Positions 35,073-44,623 are shown, counted from the first letter of the stretch. The stretch is 64,000 bases of DNA from Eubacteriaceae bacterium (GCA_003446375.1 DMAW01000117.1:27119-91118), one strand, 5' to 3'. The notes: a model not told the origin generated them from the letters alone. Made by a program: numbers and translations.

Positions 35073-35119
35073 AAAAGACATGCAACGTCGGCATAATTCG
35101 CCTCTGTTGCATGTCTTTT
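35073..35119. terminator. Convergent terminator between the HD-GYP gene and manA
   Basis: Fourteen-bp perfect stem AAAAGACATGCAAC/GTTGCATGTCTTTT with a 19-nt loop; T-rich on both sides, so it can serve both genes. Confidence 0.85.
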
Positions 35120-36095
35120 AATTTTCCACTATGTACATTATCTCTTCTTGAACTTTCTTAAAATCAGGCACGTAGGTTTTCAAGACTTCCATTTGTCCTA
35201 CCAACGTGTACTCGCCCAAGCCTGCAGGTATCAGCACAGTATCCCCTTTGTTGATAGGAAGGCTCTCACCCTTGTAGAATATTTCTCCGCTTCCCACTAC
35301 GCATGTAAATATAAAAAATCTTTCAGGATCTGATTTTTCATTTACACATTCCCTTATGTTGTAATGCTCCAAGGAGAAATTCTTGCTCAACGCATACCAT
35401 GTCTTCGTATATTCCGGAAATTCTGCCGACACGCCCTGGCTTTTCTTCCCTTCAAGGTCGAATCTTATGGTGTTTAAGGCGTGTTCTATGTGGAGCTCTC
35501 TTCCCCTGTTGTAATCGTAGACCCTGTAAGTGGTATCGCTGTTTTGCTGTATTTCCGAGACCATCACCTCGCCGTCCACAGTATGTATAAGTCCGGATTT
35601 TACGTGGTATATCTCTCCCTTTTGTATGGGTATCTTGTTCATCATTTCTTCTGCCTTGTCTTTGCGAATGGCTTCTTCAAACTCTTCTTTAGTGCATCCG
35701 TTAGTTCCTAATATAAGCTTGGCACCGGGCTCCGCATCCATGATGTACCAAATTTCCTCTTTCCCGTATTGCTCTCCTTGCTTTTGAGCGTATTCATCAT
35801 CCGGATGAACCTGCACAGAGAGTTTCTGCGACACGCTAAGTATCTTTACCAGGAGAGGGAAATCCTTACCGATCATTTTTGTCCCTAAGAGCTTATCGCC
35901 GTATTTTTCTATCATTTTTTGAAAAGTCTTCCCCTTGTCTTTGCCGTTTTCTACGACGCTCATGGCGTCTTTTCTACATGACAAATCCCATGCTTCTCCG
36001 ATTTTTCCTTCAGGAAGATCCTCTCTAAAGGATCTTAACTGCTGATTGCCCCAGGGTTTTTCATGGTAAATTGCTTTAAATTTTAGTGGGTACAT
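35118..36095 (-). CDS. manA: Mannose-6-phosphate isomerase, class I
   Basis: Zinc enzyme converting mannose-6-phosphate to fructose-6-phosphate. The 325-residue protein has the KPWGNQQL start region, LSVQVHPDDEYA (zinc ligands Gln and His), a Glu in EEIWYIM and a His in GLIHTVDG, then QQNSDTTYRVYDYNR. The ATG at 36095 has an AGGAGGAG site; it overlaps the end of glpP by 20 nt. Last gene of a long minus-strand operon. Confidence 0.94.
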   Translation of the reverse strand: MYPLKFKAIYHEKPWGNQQLRSFREDLPEGKIGEAWDLSCRKDAMSVVENGKDKGKTFQKMIEKYGDKLLGTKMIGKDFPLLVKILSVSQKLSVQVHPDDEYAQKQGEQYGKEEIWYIMDAEPGAKLILGTNGCTKEEFEEAIRKDKAEEMMNKIPIQKGEIYHVKSGLIHTVDGEVMVSEIQQNSDTTYRVYDYNRGRELHIEHALNTIRFDLEGKKSQGVSAEFPEYTKTWYALSKNFSLEHYNIRECVNEKSDPERFFIFTCVVGSGEIFYKGESLPINKGDTVLIPAGLGEYTLVGQMEVLKTYVPDFKKVQEEIMYIVEN

Positions 36096-36675
36096 CCTGC
36101 TCCTCCTCACTTTTGTATTCCCAAAGCTTTTTCTTAGACAAAGAGGCCGCTACTGCCCCTGCCTTCAATGCCATTTTAATTTCAATTTCTTCAGTCATTA
36201 AACCCCCTGTGATTATGGGCGTGTCTATCCTGTTTTTAATCGCTTTTATTACCTTTGGCGCTATGCCCGGCATTATTTCTATTGCATCAGGCTTTGTCTG
36301 CCTAGCCATATTTATAGCCGATGCGATAGATGTGGTATCTATCAAGAACATCCTTTGTATGGTGTTCATGCCGAGTTTTTTGCTCTTTGTTATCAAGTTC
36401 TTCCGGGTGGTTATTATCCCGGTAGGGTCTGCCGTATCCTTTACGTATTCCAAGGCATTGTCATCCTGAGCCAGGCCTGCTATGAGATCAAAGTGAATGA
36501 AGGCGTATTTGCCACAGTCTTTGACCCTGGATATCTTTTCCTTAAAATCGTATATATCAGACTCTAAGATAAAGATGATCTTTGCCTGGCTTTCTACTGC
36601 ATCGTCAAACTGCTCCTTGGTCCTGCATGCAGGTATGATAGGGTAATCCTTTAAAAGATGTCTAATGTTTTCCAC
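36076..36675 (-). CDS. glpP: Glycerol-3-phosphate responsive antiterminator GlpP family
   Basis: RNA-binding antiterminator that, in Bacillus, binds glycerol-3-phosphate and the glp leader mRNA. The 199-residue TIM-barrel-like protein shows FILESDIYDFKEKI, AFIHFDLIAGLAQD, GIITTRKNLI, FLIDTTSI and PIITGGLMTEEIE. There is no glpF, glpK or glpD in the window, so its target must be elsewhere, or it senses G3P for the neighbouring genes. It lies between ychF and manA. Confidence 0.9.
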   Translation of the reverse strand: MENIRHLLKDYPIIPACRTKEQFDDAVESQAKIIFILESDIYDFKEKISRVKDCGKYAFIHFDLIAGLAQDDNALEYVKDTADPTGIITTRKNLITKSKKLGMNTIQRMFLIDTTSIASAINMARQTKPDAIEIMPGIAPKVIKAIKNRIDTPIITGGLMTEEIEIKMALKAGAVAASLSKKKLWEYKSEEEQDVPTKI

Positions 36676-36689
36676 TTTATCAACTCCAT

Positions 36690-37781
36690 CTATACATTGA
36701 ATCTAAACAGTATCACATCTCCGTCTTTGACAACGTACTCCTTGCCTTCCGAGCGGGTCCATCCCATTTCCTTGGCCTTGACGTCGGATCCTGCTTCCAT
36801 TAGCTTGTCAAAAGCCGTGACCTCTGCTCTTATAAAGCCTCTTTCAAAGTCGGTATGGATTTTCCCTGCGGCTCCGGGAGCCTTTGTTCCGTCAATTATC
36901 GTCCATGCCCTAACTTCTTTAGGTCCCGCCGTTATATAGGTTATCAAGCCCAATAGGTCATAACCTGCTTTTATTATCTTATCCAAGCCGGATTCCTTAA
37001 GTCCCATCTCCTCTAAAAACTCTCCCTTTTCTTCAGGAGGAAGCTGGGAAATCTCCTCTTCTATTCTGGCGCAAACCTTTATGACCTGGCTGCCCTCTTG
37101 CTGTGCATGCTCTCTAAGCTCTTTAACAAGGTGGTTGTCTTCTCCTGAAAGATCGTCCTCTGATACGTTTGCCACGTATAAGATCGGCTTTGAGGTAAGC
37201 AGCTGAAAGCTCTTGACTATGTTCCATTCATCGTCGGTAAACGAACCCGGCCTTACTAGATTGTTTTCTTCCAGCAGATCTTTGATTTTGTTTAGCACCT
37301 CGATTTCCATAAGCTGCTCTTTGCTTCCTGACTTGATTAGTTTTTTGCTCTTTAACAGCCTTTTTTCCACAACATCCAAATCGGCAAAGATCAGCTCTAT
37401 GTTTATGGTCTCTATGTCCCTTAACGGTCCTACGCTTCCTTCTACGTGCACCACGTTGTCGTCTTCAAAGCATCTTACTACATGCGCTATGGCATCTACT
37501 TCACGAATGTGTGACAAAAATTTATTTCCCAGGCCTTCTCCCTTGCTGGCTCCCTTTACGAGGCCTGCTATGTCTACAAATTCTATCGCAGTGGGAATCG
37601 TCTTTTCGGAATTATACAAAGAGGCTAACTTTTCCAGCCTCTCATCCGGCACGGCCACTACCCCCACATTTGGTTCGATTGTACAAAATGGGTAGTTTGC
37701 AGATTCTGCCCCTGCTTGAGTTATTGCATTAAAAAGGGTGCTCTTTCCTACGTTGGGCAACCCTACGATTCCTATCTTCAT
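36690..37781 (-). CDS. ychF: Redox-regulated ATPase YchF
   Basis: OBG-family P-loop protein that prefers ATP and binds ribosomes. The 363-residue protein has the P-loop GLPNVGKSTLFN, DIAGLVKGASKGEGLGN, the specificity motif in YVANVSED (non-canonical NKxD) and a C-terminal TGS domain with VTAFDKLMEAGSDVKAKEMG and KDGDVILFRFNV. Its start touches the mrnC stop (1-nt overlap). Confidence 0.96.
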   Translation of the reverse strand: MKIGIVGLPNVGKSTLFNAITQAGAESANYPFCTIEPNVGVVAVPDERLEKLASLYNSEKTIPTAIEFVDIAGLVKGASKGEGLGNKFLSHIREVDAIAHVVRCFEDDNVVHVEGSVGPLRDIETINIELIFADLDVVEKRLLKSKKLIKSGSKEQLMEIEVLNKIKDLLEENNLVRPGSFTDDEWNIVKSFQLLTSKPILYVANVSEDDLSGEDNHLVKELREHAQQEGSQVIKVCARIEEEISQLPPEEKGEFLEEMGLKESGLDKIIKAGYDLLGLITYITAGPKEVRAWTIIDGTKAPGAAGKIHTDFERGFIRAEVTAFDKLMEAGSDVKAKEMGWTRSEGKEYVVKDGDVILFRFNV

Positions 37782-38230
37782 TAATTTTTCTCCTTTTCTA
37801 AAATCCTGACTGTATTTTCTATAATCTCTTCCATTCTTTCAAAAGCTCCCGTCAAAAAAAGATATCCTATGACAGCTTCAAAGCCGGTAGCTCTCTTGTA
37901 ATCAACGATTGAGGTGTTTTTTGGTGCAGTTGCAGTTGCCGCGTTTCTTCCCCTTCTAAATATGAACTTTTCATCTTCCGTAAATTCTTCATGAAGCGCT
38001 CCCACCGCTTTGGACTGGGCTGTAGCCTTTACGTATCTTATGCAGAGCCTGTGAAGATCGCTGACCTTCATCCTTGGATGGTTTAAAACCACATATCTTC
38101 TTATGTAGCTTTCGTATATTCCATCGCCCATAAAAGCCAGGTTGACCGGGTTAAATGCCTTCCCTTCCAACCTGGTGATATTGTCCGGATTAAAATCCTT
38201 GACCTTTGGCTTTAATTGATCTTTTTCCAT
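37781..38230 (-). CDS. mrnC: Mini-ribonuclease 3
   Basis: RNase III-like catalytic domain without a dsRNA-binding domain, used in Bacillus to mature 23S rRNA. The 149-residue protein has the conserved [20 protein letters not shown] (catalytic Asp/Glu) and the late [16 protein letters not shown] with catalytic acid. It overlaps cysS by 19 nt, and the cysS-mrnC order is the same as in Bacillus subtilis. Confidence 0.95.
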   Translation of the reverse strand: MEKDQLKPKVKDFNPDNITRLEGKAFNPVNLAFMGDGIYESYIRRYVVLNHPRMKVSDLHRLCIRYVKATAQSKAVGALHEEFTEDEKFIFRRGRNAATATAPKNTSIVDYKRATGFEAVIGYLFLTGAFERMEEIIENTVRILEKEKN

Positions 38231-39603
38231 TTGACCCCTTCTCTTGTATCCTCAAGGACTATGCCCTTTTCTTTAAGTTCGTCCCGGATTTTGTCAGCCA
38301 TTTTAAAATCTCTGTTCTTTCTGGCATCCTGTCTTTTTTGTATCAAATCTTCTATGTCCTGCTCTATGAGCTCCTCTTTCTTGTCTACGAGTCCCAACAC
38401 ATCTGTCAGCTCGTCAAAAATATCAAGTGATGCTTTTATATCTTTTGGTGATGAATCTCTAGTCAATCTGGTATTTGCTTCCCTTACCAGGTCGAAGATG
38501 ACAGCTAATGCATCGGCTGTATTGATATCGTCGTCCATAGCTGCTTTAAAGTCTTCTCTGCAGCTGTCAAGCACCCGGGACCAAGACTCGTCGGATTCTT
38601 CAGATCCTCTTGAATGATCCAATAAATAAACCATGTTGCTTCTGGCATTATACAATCTTTCCAGCGCTGCCTTTGACTGCATCAAAAGATCTCTGCTGAA
38701 ATTTACCGGGCTTCTGTAATGAGCCGACAGCATGAACATCCTCACGACCTCAAGGTCTACTTCCTTTGCTATGTCCCTTACTGTAAAGAAGTTGCCCTTT
38801 GACTTTGACATCTTTTCATTGTTTATATTTATGTATCCATTGTGGATCCAATAATTTGCAAATTTCTTTTCGTGAGCCCCTTCAGATTGGGCTATCTCAT
38901 TTTCATGATGGGGAAAAATCAAATCCTGCCCTCCGCCGTGGATATCTATGGTCTCGCCTAAGTATCTGCACGACATGGCCGAGCACTCTATATGCCATCC
39001 CGGCCTTCCGGGTCCCCAGGGGCTCTCCCACGATGGCTCTCCCGGTCTGTGCTTTTTCCACAAGGCAAAATCGAGGGGATCCTCCTTCTCGCCGCAAATC
39101 TCGACTCTTGCTCCGGATTCCAAATCTTCTAAAGACTGCTTGCTCAGCTTTCCATAGCCTTTAAATCTCTTGACTCTGTAATAAACATTTCCGTCTATAT
39201 TGTAGGCTAGCCCCTTTTCTTCAAGGCTTTTAATCAAATCTATTATAGCATCGATGTTTTCGCTGACTTTTGGATGAACCGAAGCTCTTTTAACTCCAAG
39301 AGCATCCGCATCCTTGTAGTATTCTTGGATGAATCTATCTGCGATTTGCTGTGGCGGAGCTGCTTCTTCATTTGCTTTTTTAATGATTTTATCGTCCACA
39401 TCTGTAAAGTTCTGCACGTAGTCAACCTGGTATCCTACATATTCAAAGTACCTCCTGAGCACGTCGAATATGATAAATGGCCTTGCGTTTCCTATGTGAA
39501 AGTAGTTATAGACCGTAGGTCCGCAAACATACATCTTGACCTTTCCTTCTTCAATGGGAACAAAGGTCTCTTTCTTATTTGTCAGTGTATTGTAAAGCTT
39601 CAA
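38212..39603 (-). CDS. cysS: Cysteinyl-tRNA synthetase
   Basis: Class I aminoacyl-tRNA synthetase of 463 residues. It has the HIGH-like motif [11 protein letters not shown], zinc ligands Cys28, Cys in IECSAMSC and HH in FPHHENE, and KMSKSKGN. No T-box leader is present because it follows ispF by 2 nt inside an operon. Confidence 0.97.
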   Translation of the reverse strand: MKLYNTLTNKKETFVPIEEGKVKMYVCGPTVYNYFHIGNARPFIIFDVLRRYFEYVGYQVDYVQNFTDVDDKIIKKANEEAAPPQQIADRFIQEYYKDADALGVKRASVHPKVSENIDAIIDLIKSLEEKGLAYNIDGNVYYRVKRFKGYGKLSKQSLEDLESGARVEICGEKEDPLDFALWKKHRPGEPSWESPWGPGRPGWHIECSAMSCRYLGETIDIHGGGQDLIFPHHENEIAQSEGAHEKKFANYWIHNGYININNEKMSKSKGNFFTVRDIAKEVDLEVVRMFMLSAHYRSPVNFSRDLLMQSKAALERLYNARSNMVYLLDHSRGSEESDESWSRVLDSCREDFKAAMDDDINTADALAVIFDLVREANTRLTRDSSPKDIKASLDIFDELTDVLGLVDKKEELIEQDIEDLIQKRQDARKNRDFKMADKIRDELKEKGIVLEDTREGVKWKKIN

Positions 39604-39605
39604 GC

Positions 39606-40097
39606 TTACACATCCTTTCCTTCCCGCTTGTTTATCAAGAGCACTACGCTGTGGGCGCTGATTCCTTCTTCTCTTCCTGTAAGTCCCAGTTTTTCCTCTG
39701 TAGTAGCCTTGACATTTATGTTCTCTCTTTGAGTCCTAAGCACATCTGCGATCTTTCTTCTCATATCTGATATGTAGGGGGCAAGCTTTGGCTTTTGTGC
39801 TACGATAGTAGCATCGATATTTCCTATTTCGTATCCTTTTTCTATCATCATTTCGTACACCTTGCTCAAAAGAATCAAGCTGTCTATGCCTGCAAAAGCT
39901 TGATCAGTATCCGGAAAGGCTCCGCCTATATCCCCTTGGCCCATTGCTCCCAGGATCGAATCCATGACGGCATGAACCAATACGTCTGCATCTGAGTGCC
40001 CCAAAAGGCCCTTCTCGTGGGGTATCGTAACTCCTCCCAGAATCAGCTTTCTTCCCTTTATCAGCCTATGTACATCGTATCCATGTCCAATACGCAT
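39606..40097 (-). CDS. ispF: 2-C-methyl-D-erythritol 2,4-cyclodiphosphate synthase
   Basis: MEP-pathway enzyme of isoprenoid synthesis. The 163-residue trimeric protein has the zinc-binding start GHGYDVHRL (Asp8, His10), [27 protein letters not shown] and the CDP-binding [16 protein letters not shown]. The ATG at 40097 has a GGAGAT site; codons upstream are excess. It precedes cysS. Confidence 0.95.
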   Translation of the reverse strand: MRIGHGYDVHRLIKGRKLILGGVTIPHEKGLLGHSDADVLVHAVMDSILGAMGQGDIGGAFPDTDQAFAGIDSLILLSKVYEMMIEKGYEIGNIDATIVAQKPKLAPYISDMRRKIADVLRTQRENINVKATTEEKLGLTGREEGISAHSVVLLINKREGKDV

Positions 40098-40116
40098 TAT
40101 ATATCTCCATTTCAAT

Positions 40117-40425
40117 TTACTTGTTGTCGTGAAATTCCTTGTATACCCTAAATGGCTTTGTTACGACTCTAAAAGGCAGGCTCTTTAAAAAGCCGGTTAT
40201 ATCCTTTTCCATTTCCTTTGTCATCCTTGAAGGCTTGCTTAAAACCCTTGCAACAAATTCTTCCTTAAAGTGTTTTCTGACGTAGTCTTGGTCTATCTTT
40301 ATCTCCACCCCACAATTATTGCACTGAATCTTGTGTATGTGGTTGTTTTTATATTCTATGGTGTGGTCTGTTTCCTTGTCACAATGTATGCAAAATAAAT
40401 ATGCGTCCATCTTTGTGCTTGACAT
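40117..40425 (-). CDS. Small zinc-ribbon protein (bh protein family)
   Basis: A 102-residue protein with two Cys pairs, CIHC (12-15) and CNNC (35-38), forming a probable zinc ribbon, and a basic helical C-terminus. Homologues in Clostridia are called bh protein and have no assigned function. Its place before ispF and cysS in a housekeeping operon and its basic tail suggest a nucleic-acid or ribosome partner, but this is a guess. Confidence 0.75.
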   Translation of the reverse strand: MSSTKMDAYLFCIHCDKETDHTIEYKNNHIHKIQCNNCGVEIKIDQDYVRKHFKEEFVARVLSKPSRMTKEMEKDITGFLKSLPFRVVTKPFRVYKEFHDNK

Positions 40426-40447
40426 TAGACTCTCTCCTTCATGATCG

Positions 40448-41263
40448 TTATATGAGCTGCAAGCTTTTCAGCGCTTTTGCAACTCCGCAATTATCGTTTG
40501 TATCAGTAGTCATCTTTGTCAATTTTTTAATATCTCCGTGGGCATTTCCCATCGCTATGCTCAGGCCGGACTGCTCAAACATGCTTAGATCGTTGCCGCT
40601 GTCTCCCATGGTGATGATCTGGCTTGTTTCGATGCCGTAGTGCTTTGCTATTTTATTTACTCCATTGCCCTTGCTTGCCAAAGGATTCATTATCTCGACG
40701 TAGTTTTTTTCAGGCCTTATTATCGTAAATTCGTTGTGATCAAGTTTTTCCCATATCTTTGCCAACCTGTCGTCTCCTGTTTCGTACATATCCATCTTGA
40801 TTATCTTTTCGTTCCTAAGGTCCGCTTCAATGTCTTTGATATCGCAAAAGAGGCTCTTTGACAGTATCTCGCTGTTTTTCACCATTTCGTTGTCGAAGTA
40901 GTAAATGTTGTAGAAATCCAGGTTTTGATAATAGTAATTGTGGGTTTCCGTTATTATGTTGTAATCTACGTTCATTTCCTGACACAGGTATGCAAACTCG
41001 ATAACCCTGTCGGTGCTGATATGCAAATTTTCAATATAGTCTTCATAAGCCATTTTCGCTCCGTTGCTTCCGACATAATCAGCTTCAAAATCGATTGCCA
41101 TAGCATATGACATCGCAGACTCGATGACTCTTCCTGTGGAAAAAACCACTTTGATCCCGCTTTTTTGCAACTTGAACAACGCATCGATATTTTCATCAGG
41201 TATCAATTTGTTGCTATCTAACAGCGTACCGTCCATATCAACAGCCAGCATTTTATAATTCAT
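40448..41263 (-). CDS. Cof-type HAD-superfamily phosphatase
   Basis: Cytosolic sugar-phosphate or flavin phosphatase of the Cof/YidA group, 271 residues. Motif I is VDMDGTLLDSN (nucleophile Asp), motif II is FSTGR, the cap domain is type IIB (about 85-190), and motifs III/IV are K in ASKGNGVNKIAKH and GDSGNDLSM. The ATG at 41263 is chosen over an upstream frame extension by its GAAGGGAT site. Substrate unknown. It appears to open the operon that runs to manA. Confidence 0.9.
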   Translation of the reverse strand: MNYKMLAVDMDGTLLDSNKLIPDENIDALFKLQKSGIKVVFSTGRVIESAMSYAMAIDFEADYVGSNGAKMAYEDYIENLHISTDRVIEFAYLCQEMNVDYNIITETHNYYYQNLDFYNIYYFDNEMVKNSEILSKSLFCDIKDIEADLRNEKIIKMDMYETGDDRLAKIWEKLDHNEFTIIRPEKNYVEIMNPLASKGNGVNKIAKHYGIETSQIITMGDSGNDLSMFEQSGLSIAMGNAHGDIKKLTKMTTDTNDNCGVAKALKSLQLI

Positions 41264-41332
41264 TCTTTTACATCCCTTCTGCAAATCATTATCTATAATA
41301 TTTTATATCTTATTGCCTGATTTATCAAGTTT

Positions 41333-41362
41333 AAAAGCCGCAAGTAAACTCTTGCGGCTTTT
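41333..41362 (-). terminator. Terminator of the aco operon
   Basis: Twelve-bp perfect stem AAAAGCCGCAAG/CTTGCGGCTTTT with a six-base loop, 16 nt past the lpd stop. Confidence 0.9.
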
Positions 41363-41377
41363 AACTCGAAACAAATA

Positions 41378-43105
41378 TTATTTTTTAGGAAGATGGATGC
41401 ACTGTCCATGAACGTCATGGGCCGCTTCCATTATGGTTTCTGAAATAGTTGGGTGTGCATGTATTATGTCACCTAGCTCTTCGATTGTTCCCTCCAGCTT
41501 CATCACGGCAGTCGCTTCTGCCACAAGCTCGGTAGCATTCGGTCCTACTATGTGAACGCCCAGGATCTCACCGTATTTCTTGTCTGTAATTATCTTAACG
41601 AAACCTTCGGTTTCACCCATGGCAATCGCTTTTCCGCTGACCATCATCGGGAACTTTCCGATTGCTACGTCGTATTTCCTCCGGGCTTCTTCTTCGGTCA
41701 GACCTACGGCTCCTATCTCAGGTATCGTGTAAATGCAGCTTGGCACCAATCTATAGTCCATCTTCTTGCTTTCTCCCATGGCATTTTCTGCAGCCTTCAT
41801 TCCTTGGGCAGATGCCAGGTGTGCCAATTGTATCTTTCCTGTTATATCTCCTACTGCATAGATATTTTCCTTGGATGTCCTTAAATAATCATCTACTTCT
41901 ATCGTTCTGTCCTTTTTGATATCAAGGGCTTCAAGGCCAGTCAAGTTTGCCTTTCTTCCGATAGATACCAGAACCTTTTCTGCCTTGATAGATATTTCGT
42001 TCTTGCCGCTTACTGTCACAGCAAATCCATCGCCTGCCGCTTCTACCTTTTCCACCTTGGAATCAGTCATTACCTCTACTCCGGCCTTTTTAAGCTGCTT
42101 TTCCAGCTCTGCTGAGACTTCGGCGTCCATGTTCGGTATAAGCTTAGGCATCATCTCGACGATAGTCACCTTTGTTCCAAAAGAATTATATATAGTCGCA
42201 AATTCGCAGCCTATTACGCCTCCGCCTATTACTACAAGCTCCTTAGGAATCTCTTCAAGATCTAAAATCTCAGTACTCGTCATTATCCCCGGAAGATCAA
42301 GCCCCGGTATCGGTGGCACTAGGGGAATTGACCCTGTAGCTATTATTAGCTTTTCGAACTTGACTGTTTTTCCTTTGTCCTTGCCTTCGGTAATCTCTAC
42401 TGTATTGTCATTATTCGCCTTACCGATTCCATCTATAATTGCCACGCCGTTGGACTTTAGAAGAGATCCTATTCCTCCTGTAAGCTTCTTAACTACGCTG
42501 TCCTTGTTTTGTTTGACTTTTTTCATGTCTATTTCAGGTTTTGCCACATTGATTCCCCTTGCACCGGCATGTTCTATCTGGTGAAGTATCTCGGCATTTT
42601 TAACAAGGGTCTTGGTTGGTATGCATCCTACGTTCAGACACGTTCCACCAAAGTACTGTGCCTCTACAATGGCAGTCTTTGCGCCTAGTTGAGCTGCTCT
42701 GATGGCTGCAACGTAACCTCCCGGACCTGCTCCCAGAACGACGACATCGTATTCGTCCTCTTGTTTTTGAGCCTCTTTTGCAGGCTTGACCTCAGCTTTG
42801 GCTTGCTCTTTTTCAGGCTTTTCTTCTTTGGCAGGAGCCGAAGATGAAGCATCAGGTACCTGCTCTCCTTCTTTTCCTATGTATCCTATCACGGTAAATA
42901 CAGGCAGAACGTCTCCTTCTTTTGCAGCTATCTTAAGGATAGTTCCTGTGGTTTCAGCTTCAACTTCCATGTTTACCTTGTCAGTCAATATCTCTAGTAT
43001 GGGATCTCCGGTGTCTACCTTGTCACCCTCGGAGACCAGCCACTTTATTATCGTGCCTTCCTCCATATCCATGCCGGCTTTGGGCATGATGATTTCGGTT
43101 GCCAT
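41378..43105 (-). CDS. acoL: Dihydrolipoyl dehydrogenase (E3) with N-terminal lipoyl domain
   Basis: Flavoprotein that reoxidises dihydrolipoamide and reduces NAD. The 575-residue protein has a lipoyl domain with Lys43 in TDKVNME (1-80), a Pro/Ala/Glu/Lys linker (83-118) and the full E3 fold: GAGPGGYVAAIRAAQLG, the redox pair in GGTCLNVGCIPTK, the NAD site VIGGGVIGCEFA and the catalytic HAHPTISE. Its first 101 residues are identical to those of the E2 gene. E3 proteins with a lipoyl domain are known in acetoin and some pyruvate complexes. It is the last gene of the operon. Confidence 0.95.
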   Translation of the reverse strand: MATEIIMPKAGMDMEEGTIIKWLVSEGDKVDTGDPILEILTDKVNMEVEAETTGTILKIAAKEGDVLPVFTVIGYIGKEGEQVPDASSSAPAKEEKPEKEQAKAEVKPAKEAQKQEDEYDVVVLGAGPGGYVAAIRAAQLGAKTAIVEAQYFGGTCLNVGCIPTKTLVKNAEILHQIEHAGARGINVAKPEIDMKKVKQNKDSVVKKLTGGIGSLLKSNGVAIIDGIGKANNDNTVEITEGKDKGKTVKFEKLIIATGSIPLVPPIPGLDLPGIMTSTEILDLEEIPKELVVIGGGVIGCEFATIYNSFGTKVTIVEMMPKLIPNMDAEVSAELEKQLKKAGVEVMTDSKVEKVEAAGDGFAVTVSGKNEISIKAEKVLVSIGRKANLTGLEALDIKKDRTIEVDDYLRTSKENIYAVGDITGKIQLAHLASAQGMKAAENAMGESKKMDYRLVPSCIYTIPEIGAVGLTEEEARRKYDVAIGKFPMMVSGKAIAMGETEGFVKIITDKKYGEILGVHIVGPNATELVAEATAVMKLEGTIEELGDIIHAHPTISETIMEAAHDVHGQCIHLPKK

Positions 43106-43119
43106 TTTATCAACTCCTT
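42803..43119 (-). repeat. 317-bp direct repeat, copy in the E3 gene
   Basis: Covers the ribosome site and first 101 codons of the E3 gene and matches 44181-44497 in the E2 gene with 7 substitutions in 317 bases (97.8 percent) and no gaps. All coding differences are synonymous. Confidence 0.95.
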
Positions 43120-43133
43120 CATCTTTTTTCTGC

Positions 43134-44483
43134 TTAAAGCAGCATCAATGTGGGATCTTCAATCAAATCTTTCAAATACTGAAGGAACTTAGCTCCATCA
43201 ACGCCGTCCATTACCCTATGATCCATTGTAAGCGTCATGTTCATCACGCTTCTTACCTTAGGCTCTCCATCAATGATTCTCATTCTTTCCAGAATCGCGC
43301 CAACGCTTAAGATTGCGCTATTTGGCTGGTTGATGATCGATGTGAACTTAACGGTATCGAACATGCCAAGATTGCTGATCGTAAATGTGCTTCCCTGAAG
43401 CTCGTCCGGCTTTATTTTGCCTTTTACAGTCCTAGTTACAGTGTCCGTTCTTTTTTGAACTATCTCTGTAAGGCTCATTTTGTCGGTAGCCTTTATTACA
43501 GGCACCATCAGTCCGTTGTCAAGTCCTACCGCTAGCCCCATGTTCACATCTTCGTTAAGGAGTATTCCTTCATCTGTAAGTGTGGAGTTGACTATAGGGT
43601 ACTTAACAAGCGCTTTTGAAACGGCCATTATTATTAAATCCGTATAAGTTATTTTCTTTTCAGTTTCTTTTAATATCCTGTCCTTCATCGCGCTTCTAAG
43701 CTTGATTGCCGCTGTCATATCTATTTCGATATCGAGGCCTACAGTCGCAGCTTTTTTGACGCTTTCCAGCATTCTGTCTGCAATGATCTTTCTCATGCCA
43801 ACCATCGGAATCAGCTTTCTTTCCTTTGCTTCTACAGGCTTTTCTTCTTTAGTTGCAGAAACCGCCTTGCCGGTCTCGTCTTTTGAGATAAGATCGTCTT
43901 TGGTAATCTTTCCTCCAAAGCCGGTTCCCTTTACTTCAGACAAGTCGATATCCTCGACTTCTGCAATCTTTGCTGCAAGGGGAGTAGCTTTTACTGCTTT
44001 AAAGCTTTCGACATCCGCAACATGCACTCTTCCTTTAGGGCCGCTTCCCTTTACCAGTTTAAGGTCGATGTTCTTCTCTCTTCCGGCTTTTCTTGCTGCA
44101 GGAGTAGCTCTAACCTTGCCTGACTCATCTACTGATTCGTCTTGTTTAGGCATGGCCTCTGATTTTATCGATTCTTGCTTTTGCTCTTTTTCAGGCTTTT
44201 CTTCCTTGGCAGGAGCCGAAGATGAAGCATCAGGTACCTGCTCTCCTTCTTTTCCTATGTATCCTATCACGGTAAATACAGGCAGGACGTCTCCTTCTTT
44301 TGCAGCTATCTTAAGGATAGTTCCCGTGGTTTCAGCCTCAACTTCCATGTTTACCTTGTCAGTCAATATCTCTAATATGGGATCTCCGGTGTCTACCTTA
44401 TCACCCTCGGAGACCAGCCACTTTATTATCGTGCCTTCCTCCATATCCATGCCGGCTTTAGGCATGATGATTTCGGTTGCCAT
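43134..44483 (-). CDS. acoC: Dihydrolipoamide acyltransferase (E2) of a 2-oxo-acid/acetoin dehydrogenase complex
   Basis: Core of the complex, 449 residues: a lipoyl domain with Lys43, a flexible linker (83-125), two peripheral-subunit-binding domains (about 125-160, VRATPAARKAGREKNIDLKLVKGSGPKGRV, split here, and about 175-210, ATPLAAKIAEVEDIDLSEV) and the catalytic domain with TMDHRVMDG near the C-terminus. Two PSBD-like segments are unusual. The gene is preceded by a 140-nt gap with an inverted repeat and is followed by the E3 gene after 28 nt. Acyl specificity (acetyl or branched) cannot be told. Confidence 0.92.
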   Translation of the reverse strand: MATEIIMPKAGMDMEEGTIIKWLVSEGDKVDTGDPILEILTDKVNMEVEAETTGTILKIAAKEGDVLPVFTVIGYIGKEGEQVPDASSSAPAKEEKPEKEQKQESIKSEAMPKQDESVDESGKVRATPAARKAGREKNIDLKLVKGSGPKGRVHVADVESFKAVKATPLAAKIAEVEDIDLSEVKGTGFGGKITKDDLISKDETGKAVSATKEEKPVEAKERKLIPMVGMRKIIADRMLESVKKAATVGLDIEIDMTAAIKLRSAMKDRILKETEKKITYTDLIIMAVSKALVKYPIVNSTLTDEGILLNEDVNMGLAVGLDNGLMVPVIKATDKMSLTEIVQKRTDTVTRTVKGKIKPDELQGSTFTISNLGMFDTVKFTSIINQPNSAILSVGAILERMRIIDGEPKVRSVMNMTLTMDHRVMDGVDGAKFLQYLKDLIEDPTLMLL

Positions 44484-44497
44484 TTTATCAACTCCTT
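44181..44497 (-). repeat. 317-bp direct repeat, copy in the E2 gene
   Basis: Partner of 42803-43119. The identity starts in the linker coding region, spans the lipoyl domain and ends just upstream of the AAGGAGT ribosome site, so the duplication carried its own translation start. Confidence 0.95.
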
Positions 44498-44533
44498 TAT
44501 TCTTTTCACGTAAAACTGAGAACCGGTCATTAA

Positions 44534-44584
44534 ATCGTTGTTAAACAATCGTAAAAGATTATGATTTTCCAATAGTTTAACGAT
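44534..44584 (-). repeat. Inverted repeat between E1-beta and E2 genes
   Basis: ATCGTTAAAC on the minus strand pairs with GTTTAACAACGAT across 28 nt (one bulge), in the only sizeable gap of the operon. There is no T run, so it may be an mRNA processing or stabilising element rather than a terminator. Confidence 0.4.
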
Positions 44585-44623
44585 GTGCTTAGCAGTCCTG
44601 GGGCAGTTGGAAAACGAACCCCT

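Noticed and set aside
39606..39608. T-box leader for cysS
   Set aside because: Only 2 nt separate ispF and cysS, so there is no room for a leader.
42786..44544. Long plus-strand open frames opposite the E2 and E3 genes
   Set aside because: They mirror the codon bias of the real minus-strand genes, and the repeat makes them appear twice; no ribosome sites.
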